DNA of 6,420 nt from Oxalobacteraceae bacterium (GTDB lineage: Bacteria; Pseudomonadota; Gammaproteobacteria; Burkholderiales; Burkholderiaceae_D). Below are positions 1 through 5,851 of the stretch, one piece after another. Made by a program: the position numbers and the translations under genes. The stretch is taken from contig CANGFL010000079.1 in NCBI GenBank assembly GCA_947453015.1, positions 1 through 6,420 of the forward strand, given 5' to 3'. The notes under the pieces were generated by a model that worked only from the letters and a program-made list of their open reading frames with translations, did no database searches and was not told the DNA's origin. Each line of letters starts with the position of its first letter. Position 1 is the first letter of the stretch.

Positions 1-1
1 A

Positions 2-391
2 TTAGGTTTAGGTATGAATGCACGCGCTGCATTAATTACCCGAGGCCTGGCTGAAATTACCCGCCTTGGTGTTGTACTCGGAGGACGCAGCGAAACCTTC
101 ATGGGGCTCACTGGCATGGGTGATTTGATATTAACGTGCACCGGTGATTTATCGCGCAACCGACAAGTGGGATTAGGTTTGGCAGCCGGTAAATCATTGC
201 AAGGCATCGTTACCGAATTAGGCCATGTCGCTGAAGGCGTGCGATGTGTGCAAGCAGTACGTACTATCGCACATCAACATCATATCGATATGCCTATTGT
301 TGATGCGGTTGCGCGAGTAGTGTTTGATTCAGAAGCGCCATCGCGCGTCATACAACAACTACTCGCCCGTGAAGCGAAGCTAGAAAATTAG
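2..391 (+). CDS. gpsA: Glycerol-3-phosphate dehydrogenase [NAD(P)+], C-terminal part (5' end outside window)
   Basis: GpsA reduces dihydroxyacetone phosphate to sn-glycerol 3-phosphate in the cytosol, the entry step of bacterial phospholipid synthesis. Only the last 129 residues are present; the frame is open to the left edge, so the ATG at 14 is an internal methionine. The visible part is the helical substrate-binding C-terminal domain. It begins with the [14 protein letters not shown] helix, followed by the [20 protein letters not shown] segment and SRNR, whose arginine is part of the substrate site in this family. Next comes a [11 protein letters not shown] stretch matching the family's VVEGYR-type region, and then the MPI motif. 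The protein ends at TAG (389-391) at the usual family position, so the 3' end looks intact. The next gene starts 106 bases downstream on the same strand. I see no GC-rich hairpin with a T-run after the stop, so read-through cannot be excluded. Confidence 0.95.
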   Translation, partial: LGLGMNARAALITRGLAEITRLGVVLGGRSETFMGLTGMGDLILTCTGDLSRNRQVGLGLAAGKSLQGIVTELGHVAEGVRCVQAVRTIAHQHHIDMPIVDAVARVVFDSEAPSRVIQQLLAREAKLEN

Positions 392-463
392 TTTATTCGT
401 TGTTCGTAGGGGACGGATGACTAGTACTTCATAAACCGGAACCTTCAAATTTTTAGCGCTACA

Positions 464-493
464 GATGTTCTTTAACGTGGGTTAAGGGGCGTC
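464..493 (+). promoter_or_regulatory. Shine-Dalgarno-sequestering hairpin in the leader of Sel1 gene 1
   Basis: GATGTTCTTTAAC (464-476) can pair with GTTAAGGGGCGTC (481-493) over 13 consecutive pairs around a GTGG loop; five of the pairs are G-U. The 3' arm contains the ribosome-binding site AAGGGG (484-489), which lies 8 bases before the ATG at 498. The stem ends four bases before the ATG. The fold is homologous in position and size to the hairpins before genes 2-4, although its sequence is different, and two pairs have changed on both sides. Pairing is read directly from the sequence; a translational role is inference. Confidence 0.65.
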
Positions 494-497
494 GATC

Positions 498-2234
498 ATG
501 AAGCGAACATTAAGCGAAGAAAAACTACCATTAGCCACCCCGTTGATTGACTCAGAATCGCCCGGGGCATTTCAGTCGGGCACTCCAGATGAGCAGACTC
601 AATCCGAACTCGAACCTGTGCTATTCAATGTCACACCGACTTATTCATTAATGGAAATCATTGATGAAGTAAATCAGCTTTCTATTCCAACAGACAAACA
701 TACAGCGCCAGAAAAAAGCGATCGTTCCACCACCGCAAGCTCATCAACGTCTTCAAATGATTTATTAAGTACGCTAAATAAAGCTGCTTGGTCGGGAAAT
801 GTTGAGTCACAGTTCCAGCTTGGGGAGCGCTACCTCATTGGAGAGGGTGTAGATGCAAACAAAGAACAAGCTTTTATGTGGTTTCGCATGGCAGCCACTC
901 AAGGGCATGTTGCGGCTCAGGTTAAGGTTGAGGCAATGTATCGTAACGGGGAGGGAGTTGAAGTTGACGAAGAAAGGGCCTTAATGTGGTGTCTAGAGGC
1001 GGCTGATCAAGGTCATGCGAATTCTCAGTTTAATGTTGGAGTAATGTATCAGGCTCGATCGGGTATTGAAAATAAAGAAAAAGCCTTTGTATATTTTCAC
1101 AAGGCGGCTGAGCAAGGCGATTCAGAAGCTCAGGTTTGTGTGGGAATAATGTATAGGGATGGAGTAGGTGTTGAGAAAAATAATGAAAAAGCCTTCGGAT
1201 GGTTTCACAAAGCGGCTGAGCAAGACGATTCAGAAGCTCAGTTTTATTTAGGTGTAATGCATAGGGACGGAGTAGATGTTGAGAAAAATACAGACCAAGC
1301 TTTTGCGTGGTTTAACAAGGCGGCTGTAAAAGGTTATGCATCAGCTCAGTCTGCTTTGGGAGAAGCATATGTAAAAGGCGAGGGTGTTGAGAAAAATAGT
1401 AAAAAAGCCTTCGAATACTTTCAACAGGGGGCCTTACAAGGCAATTCAGCAGCTCAGTTTAATTTGGGATTGTCATATGCAGGGGGTGAAGGCGTAAAGG
1501 CAAATAAAGAAAAAGCCTTCGAGTGGTTTTGTAAGGCGGCTGAGCAAGATCATCACCTCGCGCAGCGACGTGTTAGCGAATGCTACCAAATGGGTATAGG
1601 GGTAGCAAAAGATTTATCAATGGCTACCTACTGGCTACTAAAAGCACTACTTTCGACAATCGACACACAAAAAGTTATTAACCTAGATCATCATCGCGAG
1701 TTAATAAAATTATTTCCAAGCATCTTGGAAAAATATTCAGAATTTCAAAAAATAACTGAAATCAAATTCTATTCTGATAAAGCTTTTGTTGGCGATGAAG
1801 AAGTAGCAGCTATTGCGGAGTTTATTCGCTCCGATTCAAAAATACACGTTTTGAATTTCTTCCCACCTGACAATACCTATGATAAAGTTATCAGTGATGA
1901 TCAGGCTAGTGAGCTTGCAAAGGCATTAAAATTTAATACTCAATTAACCAGATTAAAATTCTATGGCCGCGAACCTTCTCAAGAAATTACGGCCCAAATA
2001 GAATTGCTGTTGACTAGGAACAGAGATATTGCAGAGCTTCGGAAGTACGTCGACGATCTGCGCATTGAGACGACTCCCGGCTTCCCTCTTGATATCGTAA
2101 AGCTCATGGTCGACAAAACGATTGTTGCCTATTTAAAGGATGGGCAAACTAAGGAAGCCACTAAAATAGCGATCGATGAAATGTTCATTACTGCGGGCAT
2201 AAAGGTACTGGAGAGTGATACACAAATTAATTAG
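498..2234 (+). CDS. Sel1-repeat protein with LRR-like C-terminal region (gene 1, A-type)
   Basis: This 578-residue protein is probably a soluble scaffold; its function is unknown. The start is set by AAGGGG 8 bases upstream and by MKRTL shared with gene 3. Residues 1-92 are rich in Ser, Thr, Pro and Glu, lack a signal peptide and include HTAPEKSDRS (68-77). Residues 96-382 hold eight Sel1 repeats of about 36 residues, with the usual A-x-x-G, Y-x-x-G-x-G-V and KAF-x-W pattern; the third is one residue short. Repeats 4 and 5 are close copies at DNA level. Residues 430-490 resemble two degenerate ribonuclease-inhibitor-type LRRs around ALKFNT. The tail (about 523-578) contains GQTKEAT, but is much more diverged from genes 2 and 3 than those two are from each other. 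Sel1 proteins mediate protein-protein contacts, and some in Legionella affect host-cell entry or vesicle traffic. An effector role here is only a guess. Confidence 0.9.
   Translation: MKRTLSEEKLPLATPLIDSESPGAFQSGTPDEQTQSELEPVLFNVTPTYSLMEIIDEVNQLSIPTDKHTAPEKSDRSTTASSSTSSNDLLSTLNKAAWSGNVESQFQLGERYLIGEGVDANKEQAFMWFRMAATQGHVAAQVKVEAMYRNGEGVEVDEERALMWCLEAADQGHANSQFNVGVMYQARSGIENKEKAFVYFHKAAEQGDSEAQVCVGIMYRDGVGVEKNNEKAFGWFHKAAEQDDSEAQFYLGVMHRDGVDVEKNTDQAFAWFNKAAVKGYASAQSALGEAYVKGEGVEKNSKKAFEYFQQGALQGNSAAQFNLGLSYAGGEGVKANKEKAFEWFCKAAEQDHHLAQRRVSECYQMGIGVAKDLSMATYWLLKALLSTIDTQKVINLDHHRELIKLFPSILEKYSEFQKITEIKFYSDKAFVGDEEVAAIAEFIRSDSKIHVLNFFPPDNTYDKVISDDQASELAKALKFNTQLTRLKFYGREPSQEITAQIELLLTRNRDIAELRKYVDDLRIETTPGFPLDIVKLMVDKTIVAYLKDGQTKEATKIAIDEMFITAGIKVLESDTQIN
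783..1643 (+). repeat. Eight Sel1 repeats (about 108-base units) in gene 1
   Basis: This is a block of coding repeats with a 108-base period, one unit being 105 bases. The consensus unit runs from AAEQG through AQF-LG-MY-GEGVE to NKEKAF-WF-K. The units at 1098-1205 and 1206-1313 are the closest pair: both open with a near-identical stretch encoding HKAAEQ-DSEAQ and share GTTGAGAAAAATA further on. This indicates a relatively recent in-frame duplication of one repeat. Confidence 0.88.
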
Positions 2235-2246
2235 TTGATCACCACC

Positions 2247-2304
2247 CTTACTTCGCACTAGCGACTCAATTAGCTGATTAACTCTCTTACTTCGCACTAG
2301 CGAC
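2247..2304 (+). repeat. 19-base direct repeat flanking a vestigial gene 3'-end
   Basis: CTTACTTCGCACTAGCGAC occurs at 2247-2265 and again, identical, at 2286-2304. The bases between them (TCAATTAGCTGATTAACTCT) match the end of gene 3 and its downstream DNA: 2264-2289 equals 5842-5867 for 26 bases, including the gene 3 stop codon TAG (here at 2271-2273). Gene 1 itself ends earlier, at 2234. The site looks like a recombination or tandem-duplication scar that left a second paralog's 3' end behind gene 1. Confidence 0.7.
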
Positions 2305-2315
2305 GAGCCCTCGTC
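2302..2315 (+). other. Small conserved hairpin downstream of gene 1
   Basis: GACGA-GCCC-TCGTC can form a five-base-pair stem with a four-base loop. The stem is identical at 4318-4331 and 5880-5893, while the loop varies (GCCT, GCTC). No T-run follows, so it is not a standard intrinsic terminator. It could be part of a larger structure or an mRNA 3' end signal. Confidence 0.4.
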
Positions 2316-2387
2316 AACAGAGTGTTCTTGCGGCAGGTTGTTAAGGTTTATCTGCAGCTAATGACTAGTAAGAGCCGCAGATGGACT

Positions 2388-2447
2388 GGAACTTTTTAAT
2401 CAGTACCGTGACTGACATTCCTCAATTCTTTTTGAGGAATGTCGATC
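2388..2447 (+). promoter_or_regulatory. 60-base leader with GGAAC box upstream of gene 2
   Basis: GGAAC begins exactly 60 bases before the chosen ATG. The same is true at 438, 4403 and 5966 for genes 1, 3 and 4. The sequence between box and hairpin varies, but its length does not. Fixed spacing without fixed sequence suggests a 5' untranslated region whose geometry matters, with the box near the transcript start or acting as a pairing or protein site. Which of these applies is not known. Confidence 0.55.
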
Positions 2448-2450
2448 ATG
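2407..2450 (+). promoter_or_regulatory. Hairpin sequestering the RBS and start codon of gene 2
   Basis: GACATTCCTCAA (2414-2425) and TTGAGGAATGTC (2432-2443) are a perfect 12-base inverted repeat with a six-base loop. The Shine-Dalgarno sequence GAGGA (2434-2438) is fully paired with TCCTC. Pairing can continue outward: 2407-2413 pairs with 2444-2450, which includes the ATG, with one A-C mismatch and two G-U pairs. No T-run follows, so a terminator is unlikely. A strong fold here should lower translation unless it is opened by temperature, a ligand, a protein, another RNA or a translating ribosome; which of these is unknown. Confidence 0.75.
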
Positions 2451-4289
2451 AGCCTAACTTCAGGCGCACTACAGCCACCAATACCCCGCCAACTGCCGCA
2501 AGACATAAACGGGTCCGCTGTACATCCGTCAGGTACGCCAGACGTGGCGAACCCATCCGAGTCAGCACAAACAGAACCTGTGATGTTTAATCTCGCAGCG
2601 ACTAATACATCAACGTTAACGACAGACGAATTAAATCAGCCATCTACGCCAATAGCCGAACATTCAGCACCAGAAAAAAGCGATCGTTCTAGTAGTACTA
2701 GTTCAGCAGCAACCATAACGACAAAAGATGATGAGATCACGTCGCTTAAAAAGGCTGCAGAGCAAGGTAATGCTCAAGCGCAGTACAAGTTAGGCGTGTG
2801 CTATGACAATGGTGATGGAGTTGAGATAAATAAAGAACAAGCCTTTGCGTATTTCCACAAGGCTGCGGAGCTAGGTTATGCCAATGCCCAGTTTAATGTA
2901 GGAGTTATGTATGACGAGGGGGAGGGTGTTGAAGTAAATAAAGAAGAAGCCATCTTGTGGTTTCAGAGAGCAGCTGAGAAAGGTCATGTAGATGCACCAT
3001 TTAATCTGGCGGTAATGTACAAATTGGGTGATGGCGTTGAAGTCAATAAAGAAAAAGCCTTTATGTGGTTCCGCAAGGCGGCAGAACTAGGTAGTGCTGA
3101 AGGGCAGTTCAAGCTAAGTATGTGCTACGAAAATGGTGATGGTGTTGAAGTCAATAAAGAAAAAGCCCTCGAGTGGCTTCACAAGGCTGCAAAGTTGGAT
3201 GATTCAGGCGCTCAGTTTTCTCTGGGAATAAAGTATGACTATGGTGAGGGCGTTGAGGTCGATAAAGAAAAAGCCATTTTTTGGTATGAGAAGGCCGCTA
3301 GGCAAGATCATTTAAATGGTCAGTTTAATTTAGGGCTAATGTATTACGAAGGGGTTGATGTTGATGTAAATAAAGAAAAAGCCTTCACGTGGTTTTACAA
3401 AGCGGCTGAGCAAGGGGATTTAGAATCGCAATATCGAGTAGCAAAAATGTATGCAAAGGGTGAAGGTGTTAAGGTGGATAAAGAAAAAGCCTTCACGTGG
3501 TTTTACAAAGTGGCTGGGCAAGACGATTTATATTCTCAGTTTACTTTGGGTGCAATGTATTCCGAAGGAGATGAGTTTAAGGAGGATAAAGAAAAAGCTT
3601 TAATGAGGTATCGCAAGGCAGCAGAGCAAGGCCAAGTCGAAGCAATGAACGGCTTGTGTGAAGCGTATAAAGAAGGTCAAGGCGTAACAAAGGATTTACT
3701 GCTAGCTACCTATTGGTTTATCAAGTCTAGAATTAAGCTCATTAAAGATGTCGTTACCGTCGAAGATAAAGATATCCAATGGCTTGAATATTTTCGGATT
3801 GCTCTTAAAAATTTTACTGAATTTAAAAATGTACATTCAATTTTATTAAACATACCGGTCGCTGTTGAAAATATTCCAAGGATTGATGCATTTATTCGGT
3901 CGAATTCGCGCATCAAAATTTTGACATTAAACTGCGATAGCGATTTAAGTGATGAACATGTTGCGCCCCTTGTAGAGGCATTAAAATTTAATACTCACAT
4001 AACTCAGTTAGTAATAAAGGGTGAGAAACGTTCTAAAGCAGTTGCGGATCAGATAGAAGTACTGCTCACTCAGAACAAGGATATTGCAGAACTGCGACGG
4101 TACGTTAAAGATCACCCTCTTATTTTTACTGCCGATATTCCTGTTGATGTCGTTAAAATTCTGGATAAACAAATCATTGTTTCGTATTTAAGAAGCGGAC
4201 AAACTAAAGAGGCTACTAGAAAAGCCATCGATGAATTTCTCATGATTGCTAGGACGACGGCGCTAGCGAACGATTCAAAAACTAGTTAG
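2448..4289 (+). CDS. Sel1-repeat protein with LRR-like C-terminal region (gene 2, B-type)
   Basis: This 613-residue protein is the longest of the family; its function is unknown. I chose the ATG at 2448, nine bases after GAGGA, over the in-frame ATG at 2439, which abuts the ribosome-binding site. The neighbours have the same spacing. Residues 1-100 are low-complexity, without a signal peptide, and contain HSAPEKSDRS (72-81). Nine Sel1 repeats, each exactly 36 residues, fill 103-426; the eighth is degenerate (EGDEFKED where GEGVEVNK is usual). The LRR-like part (about 465-525) keeps LVEALKFNT but is shorter than in genes 1 and 3. The tail (553-613) includes FTADIPVDVVKILDK and SGQTKEAT and is nearly the same as in gene 3. 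The 5' end and leader instead match gene 4, so the gene is a mosaic. Likely a protein-binding scaffold, possibly a secreted effector; no catalytic motif is visible. Confidence 0.9.
   Translation: MSLTSGALQPPIPRQLPQDINGSAVHPSGTPDVANPSESAQTEPVMFNLAATNTSTLTTDELNQPSTPIAEHSAPEKSDRSSSTSSAATITTKDDEITSLKKAAEQGNAQAQYKLGVCYDNGDGVEINKEQAFAYFHKAAELGYANAQFNVGVMYDEGEGVEVNKEEAILWFQRAAEKGHVDAPFNLAVMYKLGDGVEVNKEKAFMWFRKAAELGSAEGQFKLSMCYENGDGVEVNKEKALEWLHKAAKLDDSGAQFSLGIKYDYGEGVEVDKEKAIFWYEKAARQDHLNGQFNLGLMYYEGVDVDVNKEKAFTWFYKAAEQGDLESQYRVAKMYAKGEGVKVDKEKAFTWFYKVAGQDDLYSQFTLGAMYSEGDEFKEDKEKALMRYRKAAEQGQVEAMNGLCEAYKEGQGVTKDLLLATYWFIKSRIKLIKDVVTVEDKDIQWLEYFRIALKNFTEFKNVHSILLNIPVAVENIPRIDAFIRSNSRIKILTLNCDSDLSDEHVAPLVEALKFNTHITQLVIKGEKRSKAVADQIEVLLTQNKDIAELRRYVKDHPLIFTADIPVDVVKILDKQIIVSYLRSGQTKEATRKAIDEFLMIARTTALANDSKTS
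2754..3725 (+). repeat. Nine Sel1 repeats (108-base units) in gene 2
   Basis: These are nine uninterrupted coding units of exactly 108 bases. Several adjacent units share long identical DNA: 3370-3402 and 3478-3510 are 33 bases identical one period apart, and the GGTGATGG-GTTGAAGTCAATAAAGAAAAAGCC stretch recurs at 3027 and 3135 with one difference. Local duplication or gene conversion between units is the simplest explanation. Confidence 0.88.
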
Positions 4290-4317
4290 TTGATCCTAGA
4301 ACTTACTAAAAGTCAGC

Positions 4318-4331
4318 GACGAGCCTTCGTC
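4318..4331 (+). other. Small conserved hairpin downstream of gene 2
   Basis: GACGA-GCCT-TCGTC, with the same stem as after genes 1 and 3. It begins 29 bases after the gene 2 stop and is followed by the shared CAACAAAGTGTTCTTGCGGC block. No T-run follows. Confidence 0.4.
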
Positions 4332-4422
4332 AACAAAGTGTTCTTGCGGCGGATTGTTTTGCTATTAGCTAAGTACAAATAAGTTAGTGTTTTATCTGCG
4401 CTGGAACTTTCAAATGAATACG

Positions 4423-4464
4423 GTGACTGACATTCCTCAATACTTTTTGAGGGGTGTTAGTCAT
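4423..4464 (+). promoter_or_regulatory. Hairpin sequestering the RBS and start codon of gene 3
   Basis: GACATTCCTCAA (4429-4440) pairs with TTGAGGGGTGTT (4447-4458) over 12 positions, three as G-U, around a six-base loop. Pairing then continues without a mismatch: 4424-4428 pairs with 4459-4463 by Watson-Crick pairs, reaching the A of the ATG, and 4423-4464 can form a G-U pair. Compared with the gene 2 leader, the 3' arm differs at five positions and none breaks the stem. One change turns the A-C mismatch into a C-G pair and another turns a U-G into a U-A pair. The paired ribosome-binding site is GAGGGG (4449-4454). Confidence 0.75.
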
Positions 4465-5851
4465 GAAGCGAACATTAGGCGACGAACTGTTGCCAACACC
4501 TACCCAGCTGCCTGAATCAGAATTCACCCCTGCAATTCCGCCAGACACTACAGCTGAGCAGACCCAATCCGAACCTGCGCTATTAAATCGCACAGCGGTC
4601 AATCCACCAATAGAAATGGTCGCCGAAGTAAATCAGCCACCAATCCAACCAAGCGAACACTCCGCGCCAGAAAAAAGCGATCGTTCCAGCAGCGCTAGCT
4701 CAGCAGTCACATCGGCTACTACAGATGATGAGATTACATTGCTACAAAAAGCAGCTTGGTCGGGAGACGCTGAGGCGCAGTTCCGACTTGGTGAGTGCTA
4801 CATCAGCGGAAAGGGCGTTGAGATAAATAAAGAATATGCTTTGATGTGGTTTAAAAAAGCAGACCTGCAAAACCATAAAGAGGCTGAGATTGCTATGAAA
4901 GCAATCTATGCAAATGGTGTTTGGGTTGATAGTAAAAATAACCTTGAGTGGGTTCGCAAGGCAGCTAATCAAGGCCATCCTCAGGCCCAGTATGAATTGG
5001 CAGTAAATTATGAGAACGAGTACGGCGTTACCGTCGACAAAGAAAAAGCGTTCATGTGGTATCTGAAGGCAGCTGATCAAGGTCATGTAAATGCACTGAT
5101 AGTTTTGGGACGGATTTATGCAGATGGAAATGGCGTTAAGAAAGATGAAGAAAAAGCCTTTCAGGCGTTTTTCAAGGCAGCTGAAAAAAATGATCCTATT
5201 GCTCAGATAACCGTTTCAGAGTGGTGCCGAGAAGGCCGAGGCGTAATAAAAAATTTACCAATGGCGACCTATTGGCATCTGAGACTTTTACTTAACGGTC
5301 AAAATTTGGCGTTTGACTTAATTCATGATCTTGAATTGATAAAATTAATTCCTAGTGTCCTACAAAATCATCCTGAGCTTAAAAAGTTAAAGTTAATCCG
5401 CTTATCGGCTAACGGATGTTTAAGCGATAAAAATATTGAAACGATTGCCTACTTTATTTATTCGAATTCCAAGATCAAAAGTCTGGTACTTAGCACTGAT
5501 TCATGGAAAAGCGATGACCATGCTAATGCGCTGGTAGAAGCATTAAAATTTAATACGGAATTGACCCTGTTAGATGTCGGTGATTTAGAAATTTCTATAA
5601 AAATGCGCGAACAAAAAGAAGTGCTGCTGACTCAGAACAGGGATATTGCAGAACTTCGCCAGTACGTTAAAAAGCACCCTCTTATTTTTACTGCCGATAT
5701 TCCTGTTGATGTCGTAAAAATTCTGGATAAGAACATCATTGTTTCGTATTTAAAGAGCGGACAAACTAAGGAGGCTACTAAAAAAGCCATCGATGAATTT
5801 CTCCTGATTGCCAGGACGACACCGCTAGCGAAAGATTCAAAACTCAATTAG
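4463..5851 (+). CDS. Sel1-repeat protein with LRR-like C-terminal region (gene 3, A'-type)
   Basis: This 462-residue protein is the shortest complete family member; its function is unknown. The ATG at 4463 is preferred because GAGGGG lies 8 bases upstream and MKRTL matches gene 1; the in-frame GTG at 4454 overlaps the ribosome-binding site. Residues 1-95 are Pro/Ser/Thr/Glu-rich with HSAPEKSDRS (66-75) and no signal peptide. Five Sel1 repeats occupy 97-274. The second is degenerate and two residues short (YANGVWVDSKNNLEWVRK), and the first, AAWSG, matches repeat 1 of gene 1. The LRR-like part (about 298-372) contains LVEALKFNTELTLL. The tail (405-462) is about 89% identical to gene 2 at DNA level over the last 216 coding bases, without gaps. 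The front resembles gene 1 and the back gene 2, which makes this a natural chimera. Its 5' neighbour is 173 bases away. Confidence 0.9.
   Translation: MKRTLGDELLPTPTQLPESEFTPAIPPDTTAEQTQSEPALLNRTAVNPPIEMVAEVNQPPIQPSEHSAPEKSDRSSSASSAVTSATTDDEITLLQKAAWSGDAEAQFRLGECYISGKGVEINKEYALMWFKKADLQNHKEAEIAMKAIYANGVWVDSKNNLEWVRKAANQGHPQAQYELAVNYENEYGVTVDKEKAFMWYLKAADQGHVNALIVLGRIYADGNGVKKDEEKAFQAFFKAAEKNDPIAQITVSEWCREGRGVIKNLPMATYWHLRLLLNGQNLAFDLIHDLELIKLIPSVLQNHPELKKLKLIRLSANGCLSDKNIETIAYFIYSNSKIKSLVLSTDSWKSDDHANALVEALKFNTELTLLDVGDLEISIKMREQKEVLLTQNRDIAELRQYVKKHPLIFTADIPVDVVKILDKNIIVSYLKSGQTKEATKKAIDEFLLIARTTPLAKDSKLN
4751..5284 (+). repeat. Five Sel1 repeats in gene 3
   Basis: Four units of 108 bases and one of 102 bases. 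The units are more diverged from one another than in gene 2, with non-consensus residues at the loop glycines of units 2 and 3 (GVWV, NEYGV). The array is three to four repeats shorter than in the neighbouring paralogs. Confidence 0.85.

Larger units (their letters stand above)
2264..2447 (+). repeat. Intergenic repeat, copy 1 (before gene 2)
   Basis: This 184-base segment aligns without gaps to 5842-6025, with about 14 mismatches counted by eye. It carries, in order, the remnant of a gene 3-like end, a small GACGA/TCGTC hairpin, a GTGTTCTTGCGGCAGG block, the ACTAGTA box, the GGAAC box and the leader hairpin. The segment before gene 3 shares most of these elements but is shorter and more diverged. 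I could not identify a convincing sigma-70 promoter within it, although each gene having a full copy suggests separate transcription. Confidence 0.8.

Noticed and set aside
392..437. Sigma-70 promoter upstream of gene 1 (TTGTTC at 400-405 with TAGTAC at 422-427).
   Set aside because: The -10-like hexamer matches only three of six positions, the spacing is 16, and the pair is not preserved at a usual spacing in the other leaders.
494..497. GATC just before the ATG of genes 1, 2 and 4 as a Dam-methylation switch.
   Set aside because: It is a four-base motif expected by chance in duplicated leaders, and gene 3 has AGTC instead.
783..1643. Regular 108-base periodicity as a CRISPR or non-coding satellite array.
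   Set aside because: The period is 36 codons, the frame is open throughout, and the translated units are clear Sel1 repeats.
2329..2379. Longer-range stem TGCGGC (2329-2334) with GCCGCA (2374-2379) in the spacer, also present before gene 4.
   Set aside because: The two copies are nearly identical, so pairing is not independently tested, and the spacer before gene 3 lacks the partner. It may be chance.
2439..2441. Upstream in-frame starts for genes 2 (ATG 2439), 3 (GTG 4454) and 4 (ATG 6017).
   Set aside because: They sit on or next to the GAGG ribosome-binding site. The ATGs 8-9 bases downstream are properly spaced and give MKRTL/MSLTS starts consistent across paralogs.
2414..2443. The perfect inverted repeat before gene 2 as an intrinsic terminator.
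   Set aside because: No T-run follows the 3' arm; the start codon comes four bases later and the arm itself contains the ribosome-binding site.
2381..2590. Open frame starting MDWNF that spans the gene 2 leader, with counterparts before gene 4 (5959-6114) and, without an ATG, before gene 3: a possible leader peptide.
   Set aside because: Between the gene 2 and gene 4 leaders, the seven base differences over the shared first part all change the amino acid (L to P, I to M, T to V, I to T, F to Y). The gene 1 counterpart has an early stop. Conservation there is better explained by the RNA hairpin.
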